NCBI RefSeq assembly: GCF_016907475.1
Contig: NZ_JAFBCA010000001.1
Location: 1,488,001 to 1,552,000 of the forward strand
Length of the DNA stretch: 64,000 nt
Reading direction: 5' to 3'
Source: Nocardioides cavernae
Lineage (GTDB): Bacteria; Actinomycetota; Actinomycetes; Propionibacteriales; Nocardioidaceae
Shown: one piece after another, positions 25,072-33,008 of the stretch
Layout: each line of letters begins with the position of its first letter
Position numbering within the stretch: position 1 is the stretch's first letter
Made by a program: the position numbers and the translations under genes
The notes under the pieces: model-generated
Seen by the model: the letters and a program-made list of their open reading frames with translations, nothing else
Databases searched by the model: none
Told to the model about the DNA's origin: nothing

Positions 25072-25136
25072 CTCTCACACTTGTCACACCAGATCTCGGG
25101 TGCACAGTGTGAAACTCCCCGGATATCCGGGGACTT
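25051..25136. repeat. Nested palindrome between convergent genes
   Basis: Outer arms of 18 bases, AAGTCCCCGGATATCCGG (25051-25068) and its exact complement at 25119-25136, each containing the self-palindrome CCGGATATCCGG. Inner arms TCACACT (25075-25081) and AGTGTGA (25106-25112). The left arm encodes the last residues of the methyltransferase. Likely acts as a two-way terminator, though each arm could also pair with itself. Confidence 0.75.
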
Positions 25137-25142
25137 TCGCGG

Positions 25143-26546
25143 TCAGACGCCGGCGGCCCGTTCGAGGGCGGTCAGCTCCTCGTCGAGGTACTGGAGCAGG
25201 ACCTGGAGGTGGGGGACGGTGCGGCGGCAGCCGGTGAGGCCGAAGCACATCTTGCCGTCGTAGGACGTGCACGTGATGTTGAGCGCCATCCCGTTGATCG
25301 GGATCGACAGCGGGTAGGTGCCGGTGAGCCTGGCGCCGTTCCAGTAGTGGGTGGTGCGCGGGCCCGGGACGTTGCTGACGACGAGGTTGTAGGGCGGGCG
25401 CACGATGCCCTGCATCCGGAAGATCGGACCCAGGATGGCGGGAGCCTGCCCGAGCGCGCTCATCGCCAGGATCTGCGTCGGCGTCATCGCCGACAGGCTG
25501 TCCTTGCCGTCCACCATCGAGCGGTGGATCGCCGCGAGGCGGTCGGCGGGGTCGGGCAGGTGGGTGCCGAGCTGCACCATCACCGAGCCGACCGCGTTGC
25601 CCCCGTCGCCCGAGGCGAGCTGGGACTGCTTGGCGTTGAGGCCGACCGGCACCATCGAGATCAGGGAGGTGTCGGGCAGCGCGTCGAGGTCGAGCAGGTA
25701 GGTCCGCATCGCGCCGCTGACCATCGCGAGCACCACGTCGTTGATGGTGGTGCCGCTCGCACGACCCACAGCCCGCAGCCGCTCGACAGGCCAGTCCTGG
25801 GCGGCGAAGCGCCGCGAGCCGGTGATGTTCTGGTTGAGCATGGTGCGCGGGGCGTAGAGCGACAACGCGGACGTCTCGTTGCGCACGCTCTTGTTGAGGG
25901 TGCGGACCAGCGCGCCGGGCATGCCGGCGGCCTCCGACGCGATCGCGAGCGCCGTACGCACCGTGGCGGTGGTGACGCCGGACAGCGACGCGCCACCCGT
26001 GCTCGCGGGCTCCTCGCGCGGCGGGCGCGGACGCATCGCCCAGGGGGCGGGCATGCCGCGCTCGTCGGGATCGGTCGACAGCACGCTCGCCAGCAGGCGC
26101 ATCGCGGAGACGCCGTCGACGAGGGCGTGGTGGGTCTTGGTGTACATCGCCACGCGCCCGTCGCGCAGGCCCTCGATGACCGTGGCCTCCCAGAGCGGTC
26201 GCTCCCACGCCAGGCGGGTGCTGTGCAGCCGCGAGCAGAGCTCGAGCAGCTCGCGCACGCGGCCCGGCTTGGGCAGCGCGCTGTGCCGGACGTGGTGCTC
26301 GATGTCGAACTGCTCGTCGGGCACCCACACCAGCTGGCCCGCCGTACGCGTCGAGCGGTGCGGGTGCTTCAGGAAGAGCGGTGCGACCTGCTCGACGTCG
26401 CGCATCTGCTCGTACATCTCGCGGACGTAGCCGCGGCCGGCGCCGGCGGGCTTCTCGAAGAGCTGGAGGCCGCCGACGTGCATCGGCATGTTGCGGTTCT
26501 CGGCGAGGAGGAAGCCGGTCGCGGTCGGATCGATCGGGTCCACCAC
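25143..26546 (-). CDS. Wax ester synthase/diacylglycerol acyltransferase-like (WS/DGAT) O-acyltransferase
   Basis: A 467-residue WS/DGAT-family enzyme, which uses acyl-CoA to acylate long-chain alcohols or diacylglycerol, giving storage wax or triacylglycerol. The catalytic HHxxxDG motif is HHALVDG at about residues 139-145. Family motifs DPIDPTATGFLLAENRNMPMH at the start, PLDW-like positions and NVPGP (VVSNVPGPRTTHYWNGARL) are present. GTG 26546 (or 26543) follows GAGGAG at the right distance; the frame runs further up, but those codons are random. The GCS2 gene lies upstream on the same strand, 115 bases away. Confidence 0.9.
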   Translation of the reverse strand: MVDPIDPTATGFLLAENRNMPMHVGGLQLFEKPAGAGRGYVREMYEQMRDVEQVAPLFLKHPHRSTRTAGQLVWVPDEQFDIEHHVRHSALPKPGRVRELLELCSRLHSTRLAWERPLWEATVIEGLRDGRVAMYTKTHHALVDGVSAMRLLASVLSTDPDERGMPAPWAMRPRPPREEPASTGGASLSGVTTATVRTALAIASEAAGMPGALVRTLNKSVRNETSALSLYAPRTMLNQNITGSRRFAAQDWPVERLRAVGRASGTTINDVVLAMVSGAMRTYLLDLDALPDTSLISMVPVGLNAKQSQLASGDGGNAVGSVMVQLGTHLPDPADRLAAIHRSMVDGKDSLSAMTPTQILAMSALGQAPAILGPIFRMQGIVRPPYNLVVSNVPGPRTTHYWNGARLTGTYPLSIPINGMALNITCTSYDGKMCFGLTGCRRTVPHLQVLLQYLDEELTALERAAGV

Positions 26547-26661
26547 TGGCTGCTCCTCGGTTCGGATCCTCCGTCGGCCTCGACGCCGAGCGAGGCGGGG
26601 AGGTCCGGGCATCCTCTCGCCCCGCGGTGACCCGCCACAAGGGCGGGCGGCCGAAGCGGCG

Positions 26662-27795
26662 TCAGGACTCCAGCGAGTGGGCGAGCTCCGCGACGAGCGC
26701 GTCGACGACCGCGACGAGGTCGCCACCCGACTCGCGGGCGACGGCCCGCTGGCGCTGGTAGGACGCCCCGCGGACGGGGATGTCGGCGACGCTGCGCAGC
26801 TCGGCCTCGCAGTCGAGCCGCTTGGCCACGGGGGTGAGCCGCTCGAGCAGGTCGTCGAGGTCCTCGGTGACGAGCCGCTCGCGGTTGTGGTCGTCGAGGA
26901 TGATGATCGCGTCGAGGCCGTAGCGCGCGGCGCGCCACTTGTTCTCCTGCACCTGCCACGGCGGCAGCGTCGGCAGGTCCTCGCCGGCCGCGAGCCGCGT
27001 GTCGAGGTCGACGACGAGGCAGTGGACGAGCGCGGTGAGGGCGGCGAGCTCGCCCAGGTCGGACATGCCGTCGCAGACCCGGTGCTCGAGGGTGCCGAGG
27101 TGCGGCGCGGGGCGCAGGTCCCAGCGGACGTCGGACATCGAGTCGATGATCCCGGTCGTGGTCTGGTCGGCGATGCACTTCTCGAACTCGGACCACGTGT
27201 CGAAGGCGAAGGGCAGTCCCGCGGTCGGCAGCTGCTGGAACATCAGGGCCCGGTTGGACGCGTAGCCGGTGTCCTGGCCGGCCCAGATCGGGGAGCTCGC
27301 CGAGAGCGCGAGGAGGTGGGGGTACGTCGTCAGCATCGACGCCAGGACCGGCATCACCCGGTCGCGCTCGGGCATCCCCACGTGGACGTGGACGCCCCAG
27401 ATCAGCATCTGGCGGCCCCACCACTGCGTGCGGTTGATCAGCTCGGCGTAGCGGTGGCCCTCGGTGAGCTGCTGGTGCGACCAGTCGGCGAAGGGGTGTG
27501 ACCCGGCGCCGAGGAGGTCCACCCCGAGCTCGGCCGCAGCGGGGGCGACGACGGCGAGGGTGTCCCGCAGGTCGGTGACGGCCTCCCCGACGGTGTCGCA
27601 GATGCCGGTGACGACCTCGACGGTGTTGCGCAGCAGCTCCTTGTGCAGCCGCTCGGGTCGCTCGAGCCGACCGCCAGCGAGCTCGTGCACCTCCGAGGCG
27701 ATGCTGACGAGGTCGCGGCTGGCCCGGTCGACGAGCGCCAGCTCCCACTCCACGCCGAGCGTCGGCTCCGGCGACGCGTGGAAGTCGATGCGCAT
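26662..27795 (-). CDS. Carboxylate-amine ligase of the YbdK/GCS2 family
   Basis: A 377-residue glutamate-cysteine-ligase-like enzyme. GVEWELALVDRASRDL near the N-terminus holds the metal-binding Glu residues. GSHPFADW, GVHVHVGM, LSASSPIWAGQDTGYASNRA and TLEHRVCDGM are GCS2 signatures. It forms an amide bond between a carboxylate (probably glutamate) and an amine at the cost of ATP. Actinobacteria mostly lack glutathione, so the physiological product is uncertain. A leaderless -10 (TAGACT) sits 6 bases before ATG 27795. Confidence 0.88.
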   Translation of the reverse strand: MRIDFHASPEPTLGVEWELALVDRASRDLVSIASEVHELAGGRLERPERLHKELLRNTVEVVTGICDTVGEAVTDLRDTLAVVAPAAAELGVDLLGAGSHPFADWSHQQLTEGHRYAELINRTQWWGRQMLIWGVHVHVGMPERDRVMPVLASMLTTYPHLLALSASSPIWAGQDTGYASNRALMFQQLPTAGLPFAFDTWSEFEKCIADQTTTGIIDSMSDVRWDLRPAPHLGTLEHRVCDGMSDLGELAALTALVHCLVVDLDTRLAAGEDLPTLPPWQVQENKWRAARYGLDAIIILDDHNRERLVTEDLDDLLERLTPVAKRLDCEAELRSVADIPVRGASYQRQRAVARESGGDLVAVVDALVAELAHSLES

Positions 27796-27801
27796 GCCAC
27801 G

Positions 27802-27807
27802 AGTCTA
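27802..27807 (-). promoter_or_regulatory. -10 box of a leaderless promoter (GCS2 ligase)
   Basis: TAGACT on the minus strand, ending 6 bases before ATG 27795. Confidence 0.5.
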
Positions 27808-27874
27808 AGGACGACCCAGCGTCCAAGGCTCACCCCTGTGCCGGGTGGGATTCGGCCTTTGTCACCATGGCCGG

Positions 27875-29296
27875 GTGGACCAGCAGGACGGACGAGCGCG
27901 CACGCCCGACGAGGACGATCCCCAGGTCGATCTGGAGGCCCGCCTCGAGGCCGAACGGGCCCGCGAGGTCCACCTGACGATGGACCTCTGCCTGCGCATC
28001 GGGGAGATGCTCCTGTCGTCGGGCGCAGGCGCCGCGGACGTGACCGCGACGATGCGCTCGGTGGCCGACCACCTCGGCCTGCGCGCAGCCGAGATCGACG
28101 TGACGTTCACGGCCCTGTCGATGAGCCACCAGCGCTCGCTGGACGACGTACCGACGCTCATGCTGCGCCACGTGCAGCAGCGCGACATCGACTACGAGGA
28201 CCTCACCGCGGTCGACCACCTCGTCCGCGACGTCCTCACCGACGAGGCCGACCTCTACCTCGCCCGGTCGCGGATGGCCACCATCGTCTCGCTCGGCCAC
28301 GCCTTCCCGCGCTGGGCCGTGACCCTCGCGTGGATGGTGATGGCCGCGGCCGTCGGCGTCTTCCTCGGCGGTGGGCCGGTGGTGTCGGTCACCGCCGCGG
28401 TGGCGGCCGGCCTCATCGACCGCGTGCAGATCGTGCTGGCCCGACGGCGGCTGCCGTACTTCTACCTGCAGGTCGCCGGAGGTGCGATCGCGACGCTGCT
28501 GGCCGGCGCGGTGGCCGCGACACCGATCGAGGTCGACCCGTCGCTGGTCGTGACCGCCAACATCATCCTGCTGCTCGCCGGGATCGGCCTGATGGGAGCC
28601 GTGCAGGACGCGCTCACCGGCTTCTACCTGACCTCCAGCGCCCGCCTCATCGAGGCGATGATGGCGACCGCCGGCATCATTGCCGGCGTCGCGATCGGCA
28701 TCGCGGTGGCCGACGGGATCGGCCTCGAGCTGGGCCAGCTCGTCCCGGGCGCGCTCGGTGTCTCGGAGCTCCCGGCGGTCCTCGGCGGTGCAGCGGTGTC
28801 GGCGGCCGCGTTCAGCATCGCGTCGTACGCCCCGCGGCGCGCGGTCGTTCCGATCGCCCTCACCACCGCTGTCGCGGCGTCGATCTCGCAAGGGGTGGCG
28901 CTGCTGGGCTTCGGCCGGGTGATGTCGGCGGGCGCGGCGGCCTTCTTCATCGGTCTCGTGGCGTACGCCGTCGCCGGCCGGGTGCGGGTGCCGCCGCTGG
29001 TCGTGGCGGTGCCGGCGATCGTGCCGTTCCTGCCCGGCCTATCGATCTACCGCGGCCTCACGTTCCTCGCCGAGGGCGGCTTCTTCGTCTCCCAGGGCAT
29101 CCTCGCGCTGATGACGGCGATCTCGGTCGCCATCGCGCTGGCCTCGGGCGTGATCCTGGGTGAGTACGTCGCCCAGCCGCTCAAGCGCGAGGCGCGCAAG
29201 CTGGAGAGCCGGCTGGCCGGCCCCCGCCTGGTCGGACCGTTCCGGGCGATGACCCGCGCCGAGCGGCGTGCCCTCAGACGGACGTCAGACGAGTGA
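27875..29296 (+). CDS. thrE: Threonine/serine exporter (ThrE family)
   Basis: A 473-residue exporter. The N-terminal soluble ThrE domain (about 30-150) shows DLCLRIGEMLLSSGAGAADVTATM and FTALSMSH. Ten or so membrane helices follow, with the second ThrE-like half from about residue 310. It exports threonine and serine using the proton gradient. GTG 27875 is chosen; an earlier frame start at 27845 adds no conserved residues. The gene overlaps the convergent DUF402 gene by 23 bases at the 3' end. Confidence 0.9.
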   Translation: MDQQDGRARTPDEDDPQVDLEARLEAERAREVHLTMDLCLRIGEMLLSSGAGAADVTATMRSVADHLGLRAAEIDVTFTALSMSHQRSLDDVPTLMLRHVQQRDIDYEDLTAVDHLVRDVLTDEADLYLARSRMATIVSLGHAFPRWAVTLAWMVMAAAVGVFLGGGPVVSVTAAVAAGLIDRVQIVLARRRLPYFYLQVAGGAIATLLAGAVAATPIEVDPSLVVTANIILLLAGIGLMGAVQDALTGFYLTSSARLIEAMMATAGIIAGVAIGIAVADGIGLELGQLVPGALGVSELPAVLGGAAVSAAAFSIASYAPRRAVVPIALTTAVAASISQGVALLGFGRVMSAGAAAFFIGLVAYAVAGRVRVPPLVVAVPAIVPFLPGLSIYRGLTFLAEGGFFVSQGILALMTAISVAIALASGVILGEYVAQPLKREARKLESRLAGPRLVGPFRAMTRAERRALRRTSDE

Positions 29297-29843
29297 GCTC
29301 CGCCAACCAGCGCTGGTGGGTGCCGTCGTACGGCGGCAGGCCTGCGTGGACGGCGGGGACCAGGGCGTCGCAGCTGGCCTGCGCGCCGGAGACGACCTCG
29401 GCGGGGTAGCCGTAGAGCACCTGGTGCTCTACGAACTCGTCCTCGTCGTCCACGAAGATCTCACCGGCGGCGCGCCCCGCCTCCTCCGCCGCGGCGTGGA
29501 GTGCCGCCGGCAGTGGGTCGGACATCTGCACCACGTCGAGGTCGAGGTCGACCATCCGCAGCACGGTGCCGTCCCAGCGGCCCGGCGTGGCGACGTCGAT
29601 GTAGAGGTGGCACCAGATCCCCGGCCGGTGGAAGGTGGCGGCGTACCACCCGTCGGTCGGCACGAGCGTCACCGCGTCGACGTCCGAGTGGAACTCGAAC
29701 CCGGGGCGGTGGTGGTGGGTGCCCTGCGGGACACCGATCCAGTCGCCGTGCTCGTCGGAGCCGAGGAAGACCCCCTCGAACTGCCAGTGCGGCCGGTCGC
29801 CCCACTTGCTCGTCTCGCAGCGGATGGCGGTCCCGGGCTCCAT
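29274..29843 (-). CDS. DUF402 domain protein (possible nucleotide phosphatase)
   Basis: A 189-residue DUF402 protein. Residues WHWQ-like SKWGDRPHWQFEGVFLGSDE, GWYAATFHRPGIWCHLYIDVATPGRW and VDLDLDVVQMSDP correspond to the conserved metal-binding beta-barrel, with the Asp/Glu set typical of DUF402 nucleoside di/triphosphatases. The exact substrate is not readable. ATG 29843 has TAGGTT 7 bases upstream. The gene overlaps the end of thrE on the other strand. Confidence 0.82.
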   Translation of the reverse strand: MEPGTAIRCETSKWGDRPHWQFEGVFLGSDEHGDWIGVPQGTHHHRPGFEFHSDVDAVTLVPTDGWYAATFHRPGIWCHLYIDVATPGRWDGTVLRMVDLDLDVVQMSDPLPAALHAAAEEAGRAAGEIFVDDEDEFVEHQVLYGYPAEVVSGAQASCDALVPAVHAGLPPYDGTHQRWLAELTRLTSV

Positions 29844-29850
29844 GGGCCTC

Positions 29851-29856
29851 AACCTA
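29851..29856 (-). promoter_or_regulatory. -10 box of a near-leaderless promoter (DUF402 gene)
   Basis: TAGGTT on the minus strand, 7 bases before ATG 29843. Confidence 0.45.
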
Positions 29857-29862
29857 GGTGAT

Positions 29863-29973
29863 CGGGCACTTCCTCGCGCCAGCAGGCGTCCACCGGGCAG
29901 TTCCTCGCGGAACAGGGACAGATCAGCGCGAGGAAGTGCCCGGTCGGCGGTGTGATGCGCGAGGAAGTGCCCG
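29863..29973. repeat. Concentric double palindrome (four arms)
   Basis: Four 16-17-base arms: CGGGCACTTCCTCGCGC at 29863-29879, the same with one change (CGGGCAGTTCCTCGCG) at 29894-29909, and exact complements of the first at 29926-29942 and 29957-29973. Both nested pairs share the centre 29918, and both gaps between neighbouring arms are 31 bases start to start. The right arm ends 2 bases before the SDR stop codon. Confidence 0.85.
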
Positions 29974-29974
29974 G

Positions 29975-30802
29975 TCAGCGGGTGCGAGCGGCGAGGCGGG
30001 CGACGACGTCCTGGTAGCGGGCACCCGCGATCCGGCCGAACTGGTGGATCAGGTGCGCGTCGAGGCCGACGAGGACGCGCGGCTTCCCGGCGAGGGCGCC
30101 GTCGAGGATGATCTCGGCGGCACGGTCGGGCGACATCCTGGCGAGCTTCTTCTCGAAGAGCGCGTCGATGCGGGCGGCGTCGAGGCCGGCCGCCTTGCGG
30201 CCGTGGCGGCTGATGCCGGTGCGGATGCCGCCGGGGTGGACGCAGGTGACCGTCACCGGGTGGCGGTTGACGAGCATCTCCTCGCGGATCGCCTCGGTCA
30301 GCCCGCGAACGGCGTACTTCGTGGCGTTGTACGCCGACTGGCCGGGCACGGACACCAGCCCGAAGAGCGAGGAGATGTTGACCAGGGCGCCGTCGCCGCT
30401 CGCGACGAGGTGGGGCAGGAACTCCTTGGAGCCGTGGACCACGCCCCAGAAGTTGATGCCGACGATCCAGTCGAGGTCGTCGTAGGTGAGGTCGGAGAAG
30501 TCGCCGGTGGCGCTCACGCCGGCGTTGTTGACGACGAGGTTGACGCGACCGAGCTCCTCGACCACGCCGGCCGCCCACGTCGCGACCGCTGCCCGGTCCG
30601 ACACGTCGACGACGTCCTGGCGGACCTTCGCCGCGCCGGCCTGCTCGGCGAGCGCGACCGTCTCGGCGAGGCCGTCGCGGTCCCAGTCGGACAGGGCGAG
30701 CAGGGCGCCCGCCCGTGCGCTGCGGAGCGCGAGCGCCCGGCCGATCCCCGATCCGGCACCGGTGATGACGACGACCTTGTCCGTGAGGGTGGTCAGGCTC
30801 AT
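29975..30802 (-). CDS. SDR family oxidoreductase
   Basis: A 275-residue classical SDR: VVVITGAGSGIGRALAL (about 10-26), NNAGVSATGDF, and catalytic YNATK (Y158, K162) with the Ser in NISSLFGLV. The long C-terminal region (HGRKAAGLDAARIDALFEKKLARM...) is usual for actinobacterial short-chain dehydrogenases of unknown substrate. Located 20 bases downstream of the histidine kinase on the same strand, so it may be read through from the two-component operon. Confidence 0.87.
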   Translation of the reverse strand: MSLTTLTDKVVVITGAGSGIGRALALRSARAGALLALSDWDRDGLAETVALAEQAGAAKVRQDVVDVSDRAAVATWAAGVVEELGRVNLVVNNAGVSATGDFSDLTYDDLDWIVGINFWGVVHGSKEFLPHLVASGDGALVNISSLFGLVSVPGQSAYNATKYAVRGLTEAIREEMLVNRHPVTVTCVHPGGIRTGISRHGRKAAGLDAARIDALFEKKLARMSPDRAAEIILDGALAGKPRVLVGLDAHLIHQFGRIAGARYQDVVARLAARTR

Positions 30803-30822
30803 GTCGCCACCGTAATTGGCGT

Positions 30823-32247
30823 CTACGCCGACGGGGAGGGCAGGACGACGGTGATCGTGGTGTCGCCGGGCCGGCTGTCGAGCGTCACGGCACCACCGTG
30901 GGCGCCGACGATCGCCTCCACGAGGGACAACCCCAGACCGGCGCCGCCCCGGGTGCGGGCCGCGTCGCCGCGGGTGAAGCGCTCGAACGCGCGGGGGGCG
31001 AGGTCGGGCGCGAAGCCCGGGCCGTCGTCGTGCACGGTGAATCCGGCTCCGGCGGCACCAGCCGTGCCGGTGATCGTCACCGTGCTGCCCGGCGGCGTGT
31101 GCTTGCGGGCGTTGGCGAGCAGGTTGCTCACGACCTGGTGCAGACGGGCCTCGTCGCCGGTGACCGTGATGGGCTCGTCGGGCAGCGAGAGGCGCCAGGA
31201 CCGGTCGGGGTCGACCACGCGGGCGTCGTCGACCGCCTCGAGCAGCAGCCGGGAGAGGTCGACGGCCCGCCGCTCCAGCGGGCGGCCCGAGTCGAGGCGT
31301 GCCAGGAGGAGCAGGTCCTCGACGAGGGCGGTCATCCGCGCCGACTCCGTCTCGACCTTGGCGAGGGCGGTGCCGCCGGTCTCGGGACGGTGCCGGGCCA
31401 GCTCGGTGTAGCCGGCGATCGTCGCGAGCGGCGTCCGCAGCTCGTGGGACGCGTCGGCGACGAACTGCCGCACCTGCTGCTCGCTCCGGTGGCGCTGGCC
31501 GAGCGAGTGCTCGACGTGGTCGAGCATGGCGTTGAGCGCCGAGCCGACCTGGCCGACCTCGGTGCGCTCGTCGGTCAGCCGTTCCGGCACGCGGTCGGCC
31601 ATCTCGATCTCCCCGGACGCCAGCGGCAGCTCGGCGACCCGGTGCGCCGTGGCGGCGACCTCGCGCAGCGGCGAGAGCTGACGGCGTACGACGACCATGC
31701 CCACGCCCGCCGCGGCGAGCACGCCGAGCAGCCCGGTCAGCAGCTCCAGCTGGACGAGTCGTTCGACCGTCTCCTCCACCTCGCTGCGTGGGAGACCGGC
31801 GACGAACGTCCCCCCGGGCACGTCGGTCACCAACACCCGGTAGCTGCCGAGGTCGGGCAGGTCGACGGTCTGGGGGTCGCGGGCGGCGCCGAGGGCCTCC
31901 ATGGCGGCGAGCTCGGCCTCGTCGAGCGCGGTGGACGCCGACCATCCGTCGCCCTCCTGCTCGGAGAGCACGAGCCCCCGGGACGCGCCCGCATCGGGGT
32001 AGTAGGCCTGCAACGAGCCGAACTGCTGCCCGGGGCCGAAGTCGTCGCCGTCGCGGTCCGGGTGACGGGGGCCGGCAGCGAAGCGGGCCGCGTCGCGCAC
32101 GTCCGCATCGAGGCGCCGGTCCAGGTTCTGCTGCATGGCCAGCGTCGTCGCGGTGCCGATGAGGAGCGCGGACACCGCGACCAGCAGCACGACCACCGCC
32201 ACCAGCCGGGCGGTGAGGGTGAGCGGCCGCCGCGGTCGGAGGGTCAT
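30823..32247 (-). CDS. Two-component sensor histidine kinase
   Basis: A 474-residue membrane kinase. TM1 is near residues 12-34, an extracellular domain follows to about 150, and TM2 lies near 165-185. A HAMP domain comes next, then the H-box FVADASHELRTPL with His268, the N-box VVSNLLANARKHTPPGS, and the G-boxes DDGPGFAPDLAPRAFERF and GGAGLGLSLV. It phosphorylates the response regulator encoded just upstream, whose stop overlaps this ATG (ATGA). The domain order resembles TrcS/MprB-like kinases. The stimulus is unknown. Confidence 0.92.
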   Translation of the reverse strand: MTLRPRRPLTLTARLVAVVVLLVAVSALLIGTATTLAMQQNLDRRLDADVRDAARFAAGPRHPDRDGDDFGPGQQFGSLQAYYPDAGASRGLVLSEQEGDGWSASTALDEAELAAMEALGAARDPQTVDLPDLGSYRVLVTDVPGGTFVAGLPRSEVEETVERLVQLELLTGLLGVLAAAGVGMVVVRRQLSPLREVAATAHRVAELPLASGEIEMADRVPERLTDERTEVGQVGSALNAMLDHVEHSLGQRHRSEQQVRQFVADASHELRTPLATIAGYTELARHRPETGGTALAKVETESARMTALVEDLLLLARLDSGRPLERRAVDLSRLLLEAVDDARVVDPDRSWRLSLPDEPITVTGDEARLHQVVSNLLANARKHTPPGSTVTITGTAGAAGAGFTVHDDGPGFAPDLAPRAFERFTRGDAARTRGGAGLGLSLVEAIVGAHGGAVTLDSRPGDTTITVVLPSPSA

Positions 32248-32969
32248 GCCGCCGGCTTCAGGACGTACCCGGCGCCGCGCATCGTGTGGATCATCGGCTC
32301 GCGGCCGGCGTCGACCTTCTTGCGCAGGTAGGAGATGTAGAGCTCGACGACGTTGGCCTGGCCGCCGAAGTCGTACTGCCAGACGCGGTCGAGGATCTGC
32401 GCCTTGCTCAGCACCCGTCGTGGGTTGCGCATGAGGAAGCGCAGCAGCTCGAACTCGGTGGCGGTCAGGGCGATCTCGTCGCCGGCGCGGTGCACCTCGT
32501 GGCTGTCCTCGTCGAGGGTGAGGTCGCCGACGACCAGCACGTTGCCGGCCTCGGCCTGCGCCGCCGTGCCGCCGCGCCGGATCAGCCCGCGCAGCCGGGC
32601 CACGACCTCCTCCAGCGAGAACGGCTTGGTGACGTAGTCGTCGCCGCCCGCCGTGAGACCGGCGATGCGGTCCTCGACGGCGTCCTTCGCGGTCAGGAAG
32701 AGGACGGGGACGTCGCTGCCGTCGGCGCGCATCCGGCGCAGCACCTCGAGGCCGTCGAAGTCCGGGAGCATGATGTCGAGCACCACGGCGTCGGGCCGGA
32801 AGTCGCGCGCCGTGGCGACCGCGTCGCCCCCGCTGTGCGCCATCCGGAGGTCCCAGCCCTCGTAGCGCAGGGCCATCGCGAGGAGCTCGGCGATGTTGAC
32901 CTCGTCGTCGACGACAAGGACACGCACGGGGGAGCCGTCGGGGCGGGTGAGCTGCTGCACGGGCAGCAT
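32244..32969 (-). CDS. OmpR/PhoB-family response regulator
   Basis: A 241-residue regulator. The receiver domain (residues 15-130) has acidic D21/D22, phosphoacceptor D65 in VVLDIMLPD, T93 and K115 in VTKPF. The C-terminal winged helix (about 148-241) shows LTATEFELLRFLMRNPRRVLSKAQILDRVW and RTMRGAGYVLKP-type ending (HTMRGAGYVLKP). It partners the kinase that follows. A palindrome at 32980-32994 just upstream may be its own binding site. Confidence 0.94.
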   Translation of the reverse strand: MLPVQQLTRPDGSPVRVLVVDDEVNIAELLAMALRYEGWDLRMAHSGGDAVATARDFRPDAVVLDIMLPDFDGLEVLRRMRADGSDVPVLFLTAKDAVEDRIAGLTAGGDDYVTKPFSLEEVVARLRGLIRRGGTAAQAEAGNVLVVGDLTLDEDSHEVHRAGDEIALTATEFELLRFLMRNPRRVLSKAQILDRVWQYDFGGQANVVELYISYLRKKVDAGREPMIHTMRGAGYVLKPAA

Positions 32970-32979
32970 CCTGCCGGGA

Positions 32980-32994
32980 CAACCTGTGAGGTTG
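32980..32994 (-). promoter_or_regulatory. Palindrome upstream of the response regulator
   Basis: CAACCT-GTG-AGGTTG, perfect 6-base arms, centred about 18 bases before ATG 32969. It could be an autoregulatory site or a hairpin in the gap after the sigma factor gene. Confidence 0.4.
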
Positions 32995-33008
32995 CTGTGC
33001 GGCGCCTG

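Noticed and set aside
25051..25136. Palindrome as an attachment site of an integrated element
   Set aside because: The repeats are inverted, not direct, and no integrase is near.
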